A stretch of 64,000 nucleotides of DNA from Zerene cesonia (GCF_012273895.1 NC_052126.1:5965218-6029217), one strand, 5' to 3'. Numbered from the stretch's first letter, positions 25,676-37,103 are shown. Numbers and translations are program-made. Notes: generated from the letters alone by a model not told the origin.

Positions 25676-26502
25676 ACATACATAGCTTATATCACGCAGT
25701 GAAATTGACAGCTTTCTAATGGTGAAAGAAATTTGGAAATGGGTCCAGTGGTGTTTGCGTGAAAACGTTACAAACATACACAATACAAAAGTTTCCTCTT
25801 CACAATATTAGTGTAGATAGCTTAGCACATTACAATAATGACTTTTCCCCAAAAACATTTCGCCTAAAATCACTTAGTACTCCCACTCAGAAGACATACG
25901 GAAAAAACCCGATTTCTCAAGCAATCTGTTTGCACTATCGCAGCGTGAGTCTTGAACCGGTAGATGGTTTCAGTAAACCGTACATAGGAACTCCATCTGC
26001 GTCAATTACAATAACAAACATTTATCTATGTTGATGCTTTTGTTTAGCGTTTGATTTTTCTTTAAGGTCGTGGGTTTTTTATACTAGCTTTACAGTCTGG
26101 ATTCTGATGCAATCTACTTTGTTATTTGTATGACTTGGTTTTTGGAATATATTTGTTTTGGCTGCTTAAGTAATGTGAACACACAATAAAAGAGTTATAA
26201 TGCTTTATGTATCGTCAAATATCATAAACAAGCCACTATTATATATTTGTTAACTAGCTGTGATTTTTCCCTCTTCATAAATTGCGATATAGCCATCCCT
26301 CTCCCTCCATAAATTGACTATCTAACACTGAAGAATTTTTCAATTCGGACTAGTAGTTCGTGAGATAAGCGTGTGCAAACCTTCAGCTTTATATTATCAA
26401 ATACTAATAATAAGTATAGATACTAACTTTCATACAATTTGTTTATGATTTGTACTATTAATGTATTATTATGAACGCTTTGTCTATAGAAGCCGCGCCT
26501 TT

Positions 26503-26798
26503 GACCGCCTCCTTGGTACAGTGGTTAACGCGTGAGCGTAGAACCGAGGGGTCCTGGGTTCAATTCCCGGTGGGGACGCACAAAAGAAAAAATGTCTCGG
26601 TCTGGCAGGACACAGAAGGCTGATCACCTCCTTTTTCCTTTCTCTTTCGTTCCTTTCCTTTATTCCTCTCGTCAATCCTTTCTTGATCCTTTACAATTTG
26701 TAGTCGACAATGCATTTGTAGAGACGTAAGGTTTGCAATCGTCCTTACGTCTCTCCAATACCCACCAGCTTCATTGCTGACGAAGACATACAAAAAAA
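26503..26798 (+). mobile_element. Chimeric retroposon: S1 SINE head joined to an R tail
   Basis: 26503-26632 is the S1 head with A and B boxes and the GTCTCGGTCTGGCAGGACAC core. It then passes without a break into the family R 3' part (CCTTTATTCCTCTCGTCAA...) and ends in a short poly(A) at about 26790-26797. Both parts are in sense orientation, as expected from template switching. I found no clear target duplication. Confidence 0.6.
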
Positions 26799-27182
26799 AT
26801 GTTGTCATTTGGTCCCATTTTAGAATCTGTACCTCTACCTCCTAAATGGGTGACGTTTTTTCTTTAACCATTGTAAAATATTGCTTCCTAAACAAATGAA
26901 TATCAATATAGCAGTCACCCTGAAAATATTTCATAAAAGCTGGATGATGTTATCATTAACCACGTGAATACTATTTGGATCTATAAGTGCATACGAAAAT
27001 TAACTCTGTATTTGGAGGAAGATTCAAGCTTATGCTACTAATGTTATATAAACATTCCGGCGAAGTGCTAACTTCCATAGTTAGCAAACTTGTGTGTATA
27101 ACTGAGTTTATAACGTCTATATTTTAACCTTTGACCTTATCCCTTATAATATGATATATATTATGTTTATAATTGTTTAAAT

Positions 27183-27297
27183 AATAAAAGAAATTCGATC
27201 ATGATGCAGGATTCGAAATCGCGTCTTTTGTCGAAGCGTGGCAACGCCTGGCCTCTCGGCCATTCAAACCCACATGAGTAATCGAATTTCTTTTATT
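27183..27297 (-). mobile_element. tRNA-Ser-like retroposon (family S2) with inverted ends
   Basis: On the minus strand, TGGCCGAGAGGCCAGGCG (27245-27262) is an A box of the tRNA-Ser/Leu kind and GATTTCGAATCCT (27208-27220) a B box. The unit is closed by a perfect 17-bp inverted repeat (27183-27199 and 27281-27297). The D-arm-like part is good, but I cannot pair a full cloverleaf, so this is a tRNA-derived repeat rather than a tRNA gene. Confidence 0.6.
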
Positions 27298-28002
27298 CTT
27301 TCGGTTTCATTTGCCTTGGTACCCCACGCCAACTAAAAAATGTCCCAACTCAATCTAGATTAAATATTATTTCTCTGTGCATTATTATGTTATTTGGGCT
27401 ACTATTTTATAAGTAATTCATGTCAACTTAAAAAAACACTGCAGCGTAAGCACGGTTTTAATACACATGTGACTTATTGTGTAACAACTTATTGGACCGA
27501 TAAAGTAATATCATTCACAATTTCTCATGTATTTCTCTATCATATTTTATTTCATTTTTATTCCAGCTATGATCAATTTTATTCAATGTTTATAGCAGCT
27601 ACAGGATCCCAAATACGGTCATCGCATAGTATTTGGTATGTTTATAATGCGAAAGAATGAAAGATAAACCTTTTATTCAGGTGTAAGATACAGTGGGACT
27701 TAAATAGAAAAAGAAAGAATGTTAAATATATTAAGAACTTCAAAATGAGTTTATTCAGAAGCCTATTTTACTTGATAATATAAAATTCACTTGATGTATA
27801 GCGTATATTTTGTAAAAAAATGTAAAATAATGGACATATGTAAAGTCGAATTTGTACATGTCACACCTCTGGTGTTTGGTAATTTTTCATTGGAGAAAAA
27901 TGTACTTATTTTCGTTCAGTAGTTTTTCAGTTATGCGTGGAAATACTAACAGTAGACCAGCAGCCTTGCTTTTATAATGTTTTAATATATTTATTATTTA
28001 AA

Positions 28003-28166
28003 CGTCATCGTCGGCAAAAGAGCTGATGGTTCTGCTGATGGTAAGCCTTATCACCGCCCATGAACATTTGCAAAGGTTACCTACATTAAAAGCTATGGGA
28101 TAAAAAAAGGATTAACGAGGGATAAACAAAGATAAGAACTGAGAAGGGAAAGGAGAATAATACAGG
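28003..28166 (-). mobile_element. Family R copy, internally shortened
   Basis: Has CATCGTCGGCAAAAGAGCTG and ACCGCCCATGAACATTTG. Part of the middle is lost. Confidence 0.55.
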
Positions 28167-28599
28167 TTTATTATATATTTACGTATAATATTTACATAAA
28201 CAATCAAATGAATTGTATCTTATAAATAAAATCATCATGTTTGATTTTAATTTCCTCCTGAAATAAGGGAATCCAATTAATTTATAAATTTAATATAATA
28301 GGACATTTACATTTAGTTCCAGCGGGTTTCAAAGGATTTAATGTAATTTGGAGGTAAGGTAAACCCTTCGTGGATGAAGGGGTGCGATTTAGTTGGTATG
28401 GGTCACAAAATAAAATTAACAGCCGATACTGTTTGTTATATTGTATTTAATTATATATTTACTTGCGATATATAGTGATAAGCTTCACGTTTCGACCATT
28501 ATTTCTTTTCAAACGCGGTTCAGTATTTTTGAGGTTATCCGTTACCTACGGACAAATTAAAAAAGGATACATTTTCCGTAATATGCATGGTGGAATTTT

Positions 28600-29058
28600 A
28601 TAATACACGAGCAAATTGCTTCGGCTTCGCACGGATTAAATTACGTAAGTATTATGCATATAAACCTTTCTCTTGAATCATTCTATCTGTAAAAAACGTC
28701 AAAATCTGTTACGTAAATTTGAAGATCTAAGCATACAGACAAACAGACGTCGGGAAACGACTTTGTTTTATACTATGTAGTGATAATACCAGCTGAAGTA
28801 CTAATATTCTAGGATTACCAGCTGAAATGAAAGCAATCTTAGTACGAGTTTTTATTATTTATTATAATATACTAGCTTTTGCCCGCGTCTTCGGACGCGT
28901 TAATTCTGAGTAGTTTAATAGATGTATAATACATGTAAAGCTTCCTCTTGAACCGCTCTATTTATTAAAAATCATCAAAATCCGTTGCTTCGTTTTAATG
29001 ATTTAAGCAAACAAAGCAACATAGGGATAGGGAAAGCGACTTTTTTTATACTATGTAG
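28600..29058. repeat. Two copies of repeat family H4
   Basis: The family carries TTTGCCCGCGGCTTCGCACG, then GAGTAGTTTAATAGATG, CATCAAAATCCGTTGC and a TTTTATACTATGTAGTG end. One copy runs from about 28606 to 28785 and a second from 28871 to 29058, in the same orientation. It is probably another non-autonomous DNA element; the class is uncertain. Confidence 0.5.
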
Positions 29059-30244
29059 GGATACTATATATATTTCCTATCTATACTTACAGAGAGTATC
29101 CATGCATTAAGATTAAGTAAATAGAAAATTCCATAGTTCTCAAAAAACAAAGGAGGTTCTCAATTCGAATGTGTTATTTTTAGGTACTCCGTAACTCCGT
29201 GGTTTTTCAACCAGATGACATAATTATTTTGTGTTTCAAAGGAAATTGTTGTCCTTTGCTGGAATTATAGAGTATGGAGTACCTTCCATCCCCGGATAGT
29301 CCATCACCATGTTTGTAAACAATAATTATTAATGATCACTTATTGTGGCAGTATTTTAAGATATGTTTGAGTAATAATTTTAATTAGTTTTTAATATATA
29401 ACTCGTTTTTTAGTACATTGCAATAGCTATCTTTAAAACGCTATATTATATATAATCCAAGCAATATAAATTACACTATTAGTTATAATATGATAGAAAC
29501 CGTAAATCTAATAGAGGTTCCAGAATGTTCGATGAGTTAGACAAAGACAGGTATACGGTTTTTTGGCAAAGTTAGAAAGGGACAATTTTAGCAGGCGTAG
29601 TATTTTTAGATTTCGGTTAGGACAGACTTGCAAAGATAAGTTAAGTATAGCAAGTGGACTCTCTGTTAAGCTGAAAAGGCTAGTGATGTGCGCGGTATTG
29701 ATTTATCGATACTTTCGTATGTTATTACTGCAGACTTTTGGTACGGTAGAATATATGACCTTTTTATTAAGTCTTCTGTTTTTTTGTCAGTAAATATGAA
29801 TAATTTATATTGTAGCTTTGTTTTTTGTTTTTTGGTAGTAGCTTCATCAGTATAGGGTATTATAGAATATTGAATTTATTGAAAGATCTATCAATGTATT
29901 TATTATAAATCTAAAGTCTTCATCGTTCTCACCATATTATGTTCTGTTTTCAATTGTATCAAACAAAAAAATTAATAGAACTACGACTAATGCGAGATGT
30001 ACTTTCTATTTTAAATTCACGCAGTCCAACTGGAAACAAAATTAAGAAAATAAAAAAATGACTGTATTAAATAGGTCGGAAAAAACTTATGAATCTATAA
30101 CAAAATAAAACAAAAGCAATTTAAATAGCAAAAAGGACAGCAATACAGCACTTTTAAAGAAAAAATGTATCACTACAGTCATTTTCAGGAGAACTTGTGA
30201 CTGTTATTTACATTCGACATGTTTCAATTATAATACAATGCAAT

Positions 30245-30380
30245 ATACTTTATTTAACACATATAAATGAGGAAGATTAATACACAAAGAAGTAGAAAAC
30301 AAGAAAGGAAAGAACCACTAAGGGTTAAATAGACGGCCTTATGGCTTTAAGCGATATCTGCCAGGCAACCTTTGGCTAGG
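30245..30380. repeat. Second copy of the GCGATCTCTTCCAG-type tail
   Basis: AATATACTTTATTTAACACA to GCGATATCTGCCAGGCAACC, diverged but collinear with 8230-8365. Confidence 0.4.
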
Positions 30381-30629
30381 ATATTATACTTTGACATTAG
30401 AGTAGGTGGAATTTCGAAGAAGGGATCAAACGATATGAACAAACAATACATATTATGTTATTTATAATATGTTAACGTTTATAAAATTATCGATGTCTAT
30501 TGATTGGTACATCACTAGTTCGGTCATCGAAGCGAATAATCAGGTGACTGTCTGAATAACGAAACGCCACGGAATTCTCTCTTTTGTGTTTCACGGTGGA
30601 GCTGAAGTTGCAGCGGATTCTTGTTATAA

Positions 30630-30822
30630 GTACTAGGCTTTTGACCGCGGCTTTACACCGCGTATTTTCGAAGTTAAACCGATGTTAATGTACATATAAA
30701 TCCATATTTAAAGAAAAATCCATCAATCCGTTGCGTGCTTTTAAAAATTTAAGCATAGCATATCTAGGGACGTAAGGACAGAGAGAGAGAGTGAAACGTT
30801 TTATACTATGTAGTAATTGAAG
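30630..30822. repeat. Repeat family H4 copy
   Basis: TTTTGACCGCGGCTTTACAC to TTATACTATGTAGTAATT, full length but diverged, with a short GA run inside. Confidence 0.5.
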
Positions 30823-31314
30823 AAGAAAGAAACATTAATTCCAATAAAAAAAGTATGTTTTTGAAGATTTTTTTAAATCAGCACAAGGGAATGGATTCTT
30901 AATCACACCGCATGGATTTTTAATAGCTTTTTTATTTTGTAAAAAAATAAACCATATATATAAATAATATAGATTCCTTACTTTTTTTAGGGTTTCATTA
31001 TTGAAAATTTTATCATTTTTAAACGAAACCATAAACCACCTCCAAATTTCCAGAACAAGACTAAATTTTTAATGTCATCATAATGACAACACAGAAGGTA
31101 CTACTTTCAAATAAAAAAAAACAACAAAATCGATTTAACGGAGGAATTAGTGTTAAAAGTTCAGGGGTAGCAAAACCAAAAAAACACAGTCGAATTAAGA
31201 AGCATCTCTGTAGTGATTAATGATAAATTTAACAGATTCAAGCAAACAGAACAAAATGTATGACAGGAGTTCCAATAAAACCACTGGCCCATGTCTACTC
31301 TTAACTGTATTATA

Positions 31315-31515
31315 ATCCTACTACTAGTATAAATGCGAAAATTTGTAAGGATGTGTGTGTGTTTGTTGCTTTTTCACGTTAAGACTTCTGAACCGATTGC
31401 AATGAAAATTGGTACGTAGACAGCTGGACACCTGGAATAACATATAGACAACTTTTTATCCAGATATTCGTACGGGATACGGCCTTACGCGGGTGAAACC
31501 GTGAGGCGCAGCTAA
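31315..31515 (+). mobile_element. Lep1-like Helitron copy (H1)
   Basis: Full-length copy ending GCTAAT, 15 bp before the H3-type element at 31531. Confidence 0.7.
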
Positions 31516-31530
31516 TATAATATATTAATA

Positions 31531-31708
31531 CTAGCTGACCCAGCAAACGCTGTTCTGCCTTACTCTTATCATTTAGGGGGATGAAAAATAGATGTTGGCC
31601 GATTCTCATAGATATCGGATAAGCACAAAAAATTTCATCAAAATCGGTCAAGTCGTTTCGGAGGAGTATGGCAACGAAAACTGTGACACGAGAATTTTAT
31701 ATATTAGA
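31531..31708 (-). mobile_element. Helitron-like repeat copy (H3)
   Basis: Near-complete reverse-strand copy very similar to the one at 4722. Confidence 0.6.
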
Positions 31709-32738
31709 TAATCGAGCAACTATAGAGACTCATTTTGTTAGTTACGCTTAAAAACTATGTTAGTACATGAAATTAGAAATTATCCTATTCTATGTATACC
31801 ATTGATGCAAATAATTTACAGCAATTGTTTACATATAGACAATCTAATCTACCGCAATATATTTTAAAATTGTATTGGGACTGTCTCGCACCCGGCGCAC
31901 CAGGGATATGCATCTCTTACGAATTTTAGTGCAAAAACACTAAAGGTTTTGTATTGTTCTGGTATAGTTGACGAATAAATATGATGATGCATATATAATA
32001 TAACTGACAGATATATTTACCAGGCCAGCTAGTTTTATGAAAAAAAAACAGTTAAAAATTAACCAAACCAATCTCCCGCTAGTAACGGGACCATAATCCA
32101 CATACGGTTCGCACAGCAAATCCAGTGTGGACGCATTTGCACTTTCCTGATATATTTTAAAGATTTCTGGACAGACGACTGGAGATGTGTCTGAAGTAGC
32201 CCTTATTGCTGGCTTTGAATCTAACTTCACATCAATAGTTCATAGGACTTTTAATTAAATTTCTTGTAATACAGTTAACTAATAAAGTTCAATGGCGTTT
32301 ATATATTTATATATGGAATGAGTCAATGTTTGAATTGTAATAATTATCCAATAACTAATAGTCCTACTACTTTACTAATAGTTTTAAATAAAACGATTTC
32401 AACAAAAGTGTCAATTCAATGGTATACTTGAATATACGAAGAAATTGTGGTCTGTGTGCTTACCTATTTTATAAATACACTTCGTAACCTTTTCCTAAGT
32501 ATAATCGCAACGTTGGTTAAAACAAAAAAACTGACTAGCGTATTTATATGCATAGATTTGATTTACCTATTATCATATTAAATGGTGACGACATCACCAT
32601 AAAATGTCTTCGTCACTCATCAATTTCATAAGAGTATTTTAAAACAAACATAAAAATTATTATGAACATTAAAATTGCAATTTCTATACGAACAAATTTG
32701 GACACAAAATAGATCGTAATCCTACTTATATCTATCCT
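31709..32738. other. No gene seen
   Basis: Mostly AT-rich. 32050-32260 is less AT-rich and has open frames on both strands, but neither matches a known protein convincingly. Confidence 0.5.
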
Positions 32739-32909
32739 ATCCTACTAAAATTATAAATGCGAAAGTTTGTAAGGATGTGTGTGTGTTTGTTGCTCTTTCA
32801 CGCAAAAACTACTCAACCAATTGCAACGAAATTTGGTACGTAGACTCTTTATCCCGATATTCCAACTAGATAAGGACTTACGCGGGTGAAACCGCGGGTC
32901 GCAGCTAGT
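32739..32909 (+). mobile_element. Lep1-like Helitron copy (H1), internally deleted
   Basis: Both ends are intact (CCTACTAAA... to GCAGCTAGT), with about 30 bp missing in the middle. It lies 0.46 kb upstream of the EH copy A cassette, in the same orientation. Confidence 0.7.
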
Positions 32910-33372
32910 TTATAATAATTCATTCACTTACCTGTGAGGGAGAAATGCGGCAACGGCGCAGTAACAATTTGTTCAGAGCAGTGCCTGTAAGAGTTACGAG
33001 TAACTACCTATCTACTATCTACTGAATTTCTTTTATAAAATCATGAAAATTAACAACAATACTGCAGCTGTTTAAATTATCGAACAAATTGAATTTATCT
33101 TATGTATGTAGACTAGGAACTTCTCTAAGGATACTTTAATTCACCATGAAGGTATGATGTTGTAAAATTAAAAAAAAGCATGCTATGTATGTGCATATAA
33201 GCACCTATTTATCCTCTACATATTAGTGTCATTATTAAATTCACAAACATACCAAAAATTTAAAAATATCACCACCACTCAGTAACTATGACATGTCCAA
33301 GGAATTTCTCGCTACAAGTGCCCAGATAATCTAACATTCTCATATGTACTTCAGATATTTAACTATTAAGTG

Positions 33373-33515
33373 GATAATGGAAACCCCTGCGGTGTCCAGC
33401 ACGGTTCGTTTGGCTGAGTGCTCCCGGGTTTGTATAAAACGGGCCGAGTCCTTTCCATGGTCACACTCGTCGCAGTATCTGTGGACTCTCTCCATTTCAC
33501 ACTCTGAGCCGCAAG
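33373..33515 (+). promoter_or_regulatory. Conserved promoter and leader of EH copy A
   Basis: These 143 bp upstream of the ATG are nearly identical in all three EH copies and without indels. A TATA box, TATAAAA, is at 33433-33439. TCACACT at 33461-33467 resembles an arthropod initiator, and its A is 30 bp from the start of the TATA box, so transcription probably starts near 33463 with a leader of about 53 nt. Upstream of the TATA the block is GC-rich. Copy A differs from the other two at two upstream bases. Promoter function is inferred from conservation and spacing. Confidence 0.75.
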
Positions 33516-33767
33516 ATGTCACCAAAGATCGCAGCCATGTTTGCGCTTATTGCAGCCGCAGCGAGCCTCGTCGAGGGCAACCCCTCCATCGTCACTGGCT
33601 ACGACCAGCTGGAGCTGTGCATTGAGAATTGCGCTCAGTGCAAGAAGACGCTTGGAGCGTGGTTCGACGGGCCGCTGTGTGCGGACTCCTGCTTGAAGTT
33701 TAGGGGGAAACTGATCCCCGACTGCGAGGATTTCGGATCCATTGCGCCTTTTCTGACCAAGATTTAA
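33516..33767 (+). CDS. EH: Eclosion hormone, copy A (intronless)
   Basis: The 83-residue product matches insect eclosion hormone, the neuropeptide released before moulting that acts on ecdysis-triggering cells and the nervous system to start ecdysis. Residues 1-21 form a signal peptide: Lys4, then a hydrophobic Ala/Leu/Ile-rich core, ending in Val-Glu-Gly. The predicted 62-residue mature peptide starts NPSI. Its six cysteines (35, 39, 42, 55, 59, 70) become mature positions 14, 18, 21, 34, 38 and 49, the EH pattern, with family disulphides 14-38, 18-34 and 21-49. CIENCAQCKK, GAWF and SIAPFL are recognisable family blocks. Changes from the usual moth sequence are mostly conservative (Asp for Glu at 51, 57 and 69; Leu for Ile/Met around Cys35). 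The ATG follows a TATA-bearing leader, and no other ATG fits a signal peptide. The gene has no intron, whereas the Manduca EH gene is split into exons. Silent differences from both other copies lie at codons 2 (TCA) and 77 (GCG). Confidence 0.93.
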   Translation: MSPKIAAMFALIAAAASLVEGNPSIVTGYDQLELCIENCAQCKKTLGAWFDGPLCADSCLKFRGKLIPDCEDFGSIAPFLTKI

Positions 33768-33789
33768 ATGAGAGTTTCTAATGTAATGC

Positions 33790-33795
33790 AATAAA
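33790..33795 (+). other. Poly(A) signal of EH copy A
   Basis: AATAAA lies only 22 bp after the stop codon, which predicts a very short 3' UTR. The sequence around it is not shared with the other two EH copies. Confidence 0.6.
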
Positions 33796-34454
33796 ACTGC
33801 CCTCATTTTAGATCTTTGTACTCTTGCTGAAAGCTACAGATATAATTGTGAATTCAGGTTTCAAATTAAATAAATTTTGTGTGTATAATTACGATTAGCC
33901 TGCTCAAATGATAATCGAAAGTCCAGAAACTGTGCGAAATCTCCAGAACAATTCATTAATTATCTCGTTTTCAATCTCCAGACAGATAGAACTTGTAACT
34001 CTGAAAGTGTCTTAATCCTTATCTATATAAGTATCTGGAGACGTAAATAAAGTAATTTCGCAGAATATTTTACACTAAAGTTTAGTTATTATCAATTTCT
34101 TCCATACTTTTAAATTTGTGAATTTTCCTTCCTTCCTAATGTAAGATTTACTTTTACTATGTTATATTTATTTAAATTAAAATATATAAATATATTCAAT
34201 TTGTGAAACTTATCGATAATTTACTTTCCTATTCCTTGCCCCCCTGGTTTGTGGGCCAAAAACGGGGTTTCTCAATTTCTGACAAAAAGTTCGATGGCAA
34301 AGTTAATTAAGAGATCTATTACTTTGCAATTTATTAAGTAAGGACTTGTAGGGTTAATACACGTAGAGGCTTAGACTTAGTTGATTGATCTCTTTCTAAA
34401 AACTACTCAAATCATTAGCTGAATAGCATATCACTGTACATCTCTAGGACCTCT

Positions 34455-34610
34455 ACAGCTTGTCGCGGACGAATCTAACAAGCATCCGTTGCCCCTTCAC
34501 TTATGCGGCTTGGCGAAACACAGTGAGGTTTTAGTCGGTAGGAATCCGACATAACCCACGACCTTTTCCCGGGGGGCCGTGGGTATCTATGCAAGATTTC
34601 TCCACTATAA
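34455..34610. repeat. Hairpin-rich repeat tail between EH copies A and B
   Basis: GTCGGTAGGAATCCGAC is a 5-bp hairpin and CCCACGACC...GGGCCGTGGG a second one. Paired hairpins like these are common in 3' UTRs of lepidopteran LINEs. Assignment uncertain. Confidence 0.4.
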
Positions 34611-34724
34611 AAAAAGACCTCTACAGCTTACATCGTTGTTATCTAAGTAAGCACAAAAAAACACTACTAAAACTATATACATGTACACTCGTACATTAGT
34701 ACTCATCACTCATCAACAAGCAAA

Positions 34725-34773
34725 TTACACATACACACCCACACACACACACAGACACCACGCACACACACAC
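34725..34773. repeat. (CA)n microsatellite, interrupted
   Basis: ACACATACACACCCACACAC and further CA-rich sequence between EH copies A and B. Confidence 0.85.
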
Positions 34774-34799
34774 CGTCCCACACGCTTAGTCATTCAATA

Positions 34800-35775
34800 C
34801 AACAACAACTAACAAATTTATTTCCCTTTTTTTAGACATAAAATTTTCTCTTACATAATTTTTAAGTAGAAACTACCGACAGAAGACACAAAGTTTTTGT
34901 TTGTGGTGAATCTCAATGTTAGTATCAAAGCTGCAGTACATCTTAGCACGGACGCATGGGAGACCTGATGGCTTACCCTGGGAGTGACACGCTGACTGGG
35001 AGCACGAACCTCAGCTCAGCTGTCGCATGAATGGTGGAAGCTGGAATTGCCATACTTGATCGGGCGCCCGAAACACAGTTTTTAACTAGTTCAGGTGTCA
35101 CCATTTAAGATTTGTACAGCTGTAGGCAGCAGAGCACTGTTGCGATATCACACACTGTTCTTATTTAATCATTAATGAGTTCATAATTTCATCAAATTTA
35201 TTTCTATCTCCGTCATTGTTTGAATAACAATCCAATCAATCCGTCATTTATTGCATTAATCGCTTCAAGTGTCTCAAAATCTAACGAATTATTATCAAAC
35301 TCAGCCTAGTTTTCTCTTCAATGGCCTCAAGTAACTTACTTGAGAGGATTACTAAAATAAGCGCCTTATCTGACTTACATTTAAAGAAGATTAATATCGA
35401 ATTAATCTTAATTATTATTTTGGTAGGTGATTCGCCGATTTATAAATTATTAGAAAGCCCGCTTTACTCTGTCAGCACTTGGGTAAATAATATGTATGTA
35501 TATACTGCTATATGTAAGGTATCGCCAATCTACACTAAAACGTGCAAAATTTAAATCAATTCCCATCAGCTGTTTCTCTGTGACATAAAAATTATCTTCT
35601 CATTTAAAATATTAGAATGGATGAGTGATGCACGAATTTCATGGAGTAAAATGCTCCAATGTTTCAAAAATAATGTTCCAATATAACACAATTTTTGAAC
35701 ATACGAACAGAGAAAAAACTGCACTGAACAGTATTTAAGTGTGTTAGTCAAAATTAAAAGGAATATACCAAAAGC
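34800..35775. other. No gene seen between EH copies A and B
   Basis: 34920-35075 is locally GC-richer (GGACGCATGGGAGACCTGAT) without an open frame of note. The rest is AT-rich. Confidence 0.55.
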
Positions 35776-35790
35776 AAGCTTATTTGTCTT

Positions 35791-36003
35791 GACCGCTTCC
35801 TTGGTACAGTGGTTAACGCATGAGCTTAGAACCGAGGGGTCCTGGGTTCGATTCCCGGTGGGAACGCACAAAAAAAAAATGTCTCGGTCTGGCAGGACAC
35901 AGAAGGCTGATCAGGTAGGTACTTGTCCATAAAGAAAATCGATCAGTGAAACAGATGTATATTATCTGCCCCATACCCCACTAGGGGACACGGGACTTCA
36001 CTT
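35791..36003 (+). mobile_element. SINE S1 copy with 15-bp target duplication
   Basis: Full-length copy lying between EH copies A and B. AAGCTTATTTGTCTT flanks it exactly at 35776-35790 and 36004-36018. Confidence 0.88.
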
Positions 36004-36295
36004 AAGCTTATTTGTCTTACTTTAAGGTAATTTACAAGGCGTACGAAAATCATTAAATTTATCATTAGCCTACTCTGGCTGGTCAATATAGAAAGTGAGA
36101 AAAAACATTTATTTTAAGGACATGACATGATACAAAATATTGAAGACATACACAATTACTCAGTAAGGAGGTGCTTTACTGTAACGAAAAAATAATATAC
36201 GCCCACATAATTTCAAATTAAAAGAAACTTGTAAATTGTAAAAGTGCAGGAAATAAAGTAGCAGACTTTACTTGAAACATAACGATGAAACTGTT

Positions 36296-36341
36296 TAGAA
36301 ATTAAAGACTTTTTACCGGATTTTAAACGCGATTTATATAT
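36296..36341. repeat. Solo arm of the 14-kb fold-back element
   Basis: AGAAATTAAAGACTTTTTAC and GGATTTTAAACGCGATTTAT match the arm at 14138-14182 with few changes. Confidence 0.65.
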
Positions 36342-36782
36342 GTCCAAAATAAAAACTCCTTTGTTGATATAACATCAATCAAGAATATTTAATATTAACA
36401 GATTTTTTTCATAAATATTATTATTACTATATTAAACAGATTTTGCATCTGTGCTTTTGACTCGCACATAGTATACTAAAAGCTTTTGTTTTTTTTCCAT
36501 TCCCCATTGGTTAAATAGTTCATTTCATGATAGGATGAACATTATCGACTGCTTTGCGCACGGTTGACATACGGACTTGATATAATATAATACATTTTAA
36601 ATATCCCAACTAATATAACTCAAAATAATCGAAAGCAACTCTGTCTGTCTGTTTGTCTTCCACACGCCTAAACCACTGAATCGATTAGGATGAAATTTAT
36701 GATGATTTGAAGCTACAGACGCAATGCTAGTTGTAAATATACAAGTACATAAACGGTTATCAATATTAAACTTTATACCAAT

Positions 36783-36897
36783 GCAGTGGTGATGTTATCC
36801 ACATTCGCAAATAAATCGAAAAAAAATATTTTATTTCCTGCACGCTCGCCTGGATATTAAATACGAGGTCCGCACACTACTGAGCAACCATTGAAGA
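36783..36897 (-). mobile_element. S3 fragment (head part)
   Basis: GCAGTGGTGATGTTATCCAC to ACTGAGCAACCATTG corresponds to the middle and head of S3. Both ends are eroded. It lies just upstream of the EH copy B cassette. Confidence 0.55.
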
Positions 36898-36960
36898 AGG
36901 AAGCAATGCTCTGTCTCTATTACTCTATTCGAAGTATTTGAATTATTGAAGTACTAAGTG

Positions 36961-37103
36961 GATAATGGAAACCCCTGCGGTGTCCAGCACGGTTCGTTTG
37001 GCTGAGTGCTCCCGGGTTTGTATAAAACGGGCCGAGTCCTTTCCATGATCACACTCGTCGCAGTATTTGTGGACTCTCCCCATTTCACACTCTGAGCCGC
37101 AAG
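36961..37103 (+). promoter_or_regulatory. Conserved promoter and leader of EH copy B
   Basis: The same 143-bp block as in copy A, with TATAAAA at 37021-37027 and the initiator-like TCACAC at 37049-37054, its A 30 bp from the start of the TATA box. Similarity to the upstream DNA of copy A continues for about 6 further bases (TAAGTG) and then fades into weak resemblance over some 15-20 bp, as if once-shared flanks had decayed. Confidence 0.75.

Larger units (their letters stand above)
26850..30230. other. No gene seen apart from listed repeats
   Basis: Outside the S2, R and H4 copies this is AT-rich DNA. The 88-codon frame at 27394-27660 and the 76-codon frame at 29563-29793 show no domain or signal I recognise. 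Confidence 0.55.

Noticed and set aside
26503..26580. Possible tRNA gene (A and B boxes of S1, also at 5833, 35791, 54629)
   Set aside because: The boxes are good but no cloverleaf stems pair, the unit continues into a SINE body, and copies have target-site duplications.
32160..32258. Plus-strand frame with a motif like GDVSEVALIAGF, reminiscent of an AraC-type helix-turn-helix
   Set aside because: The spacing after the GF does not fit the AraC family, the frame is short and closed by a stop just upstream, and there is no bacterial context. Probably coincidence.
34725..34800. CA-rich stretch as a regulatory element between EH copies
   Set aside because: A plain interrupted microsatellite with no conserved counterpart near the other copies.
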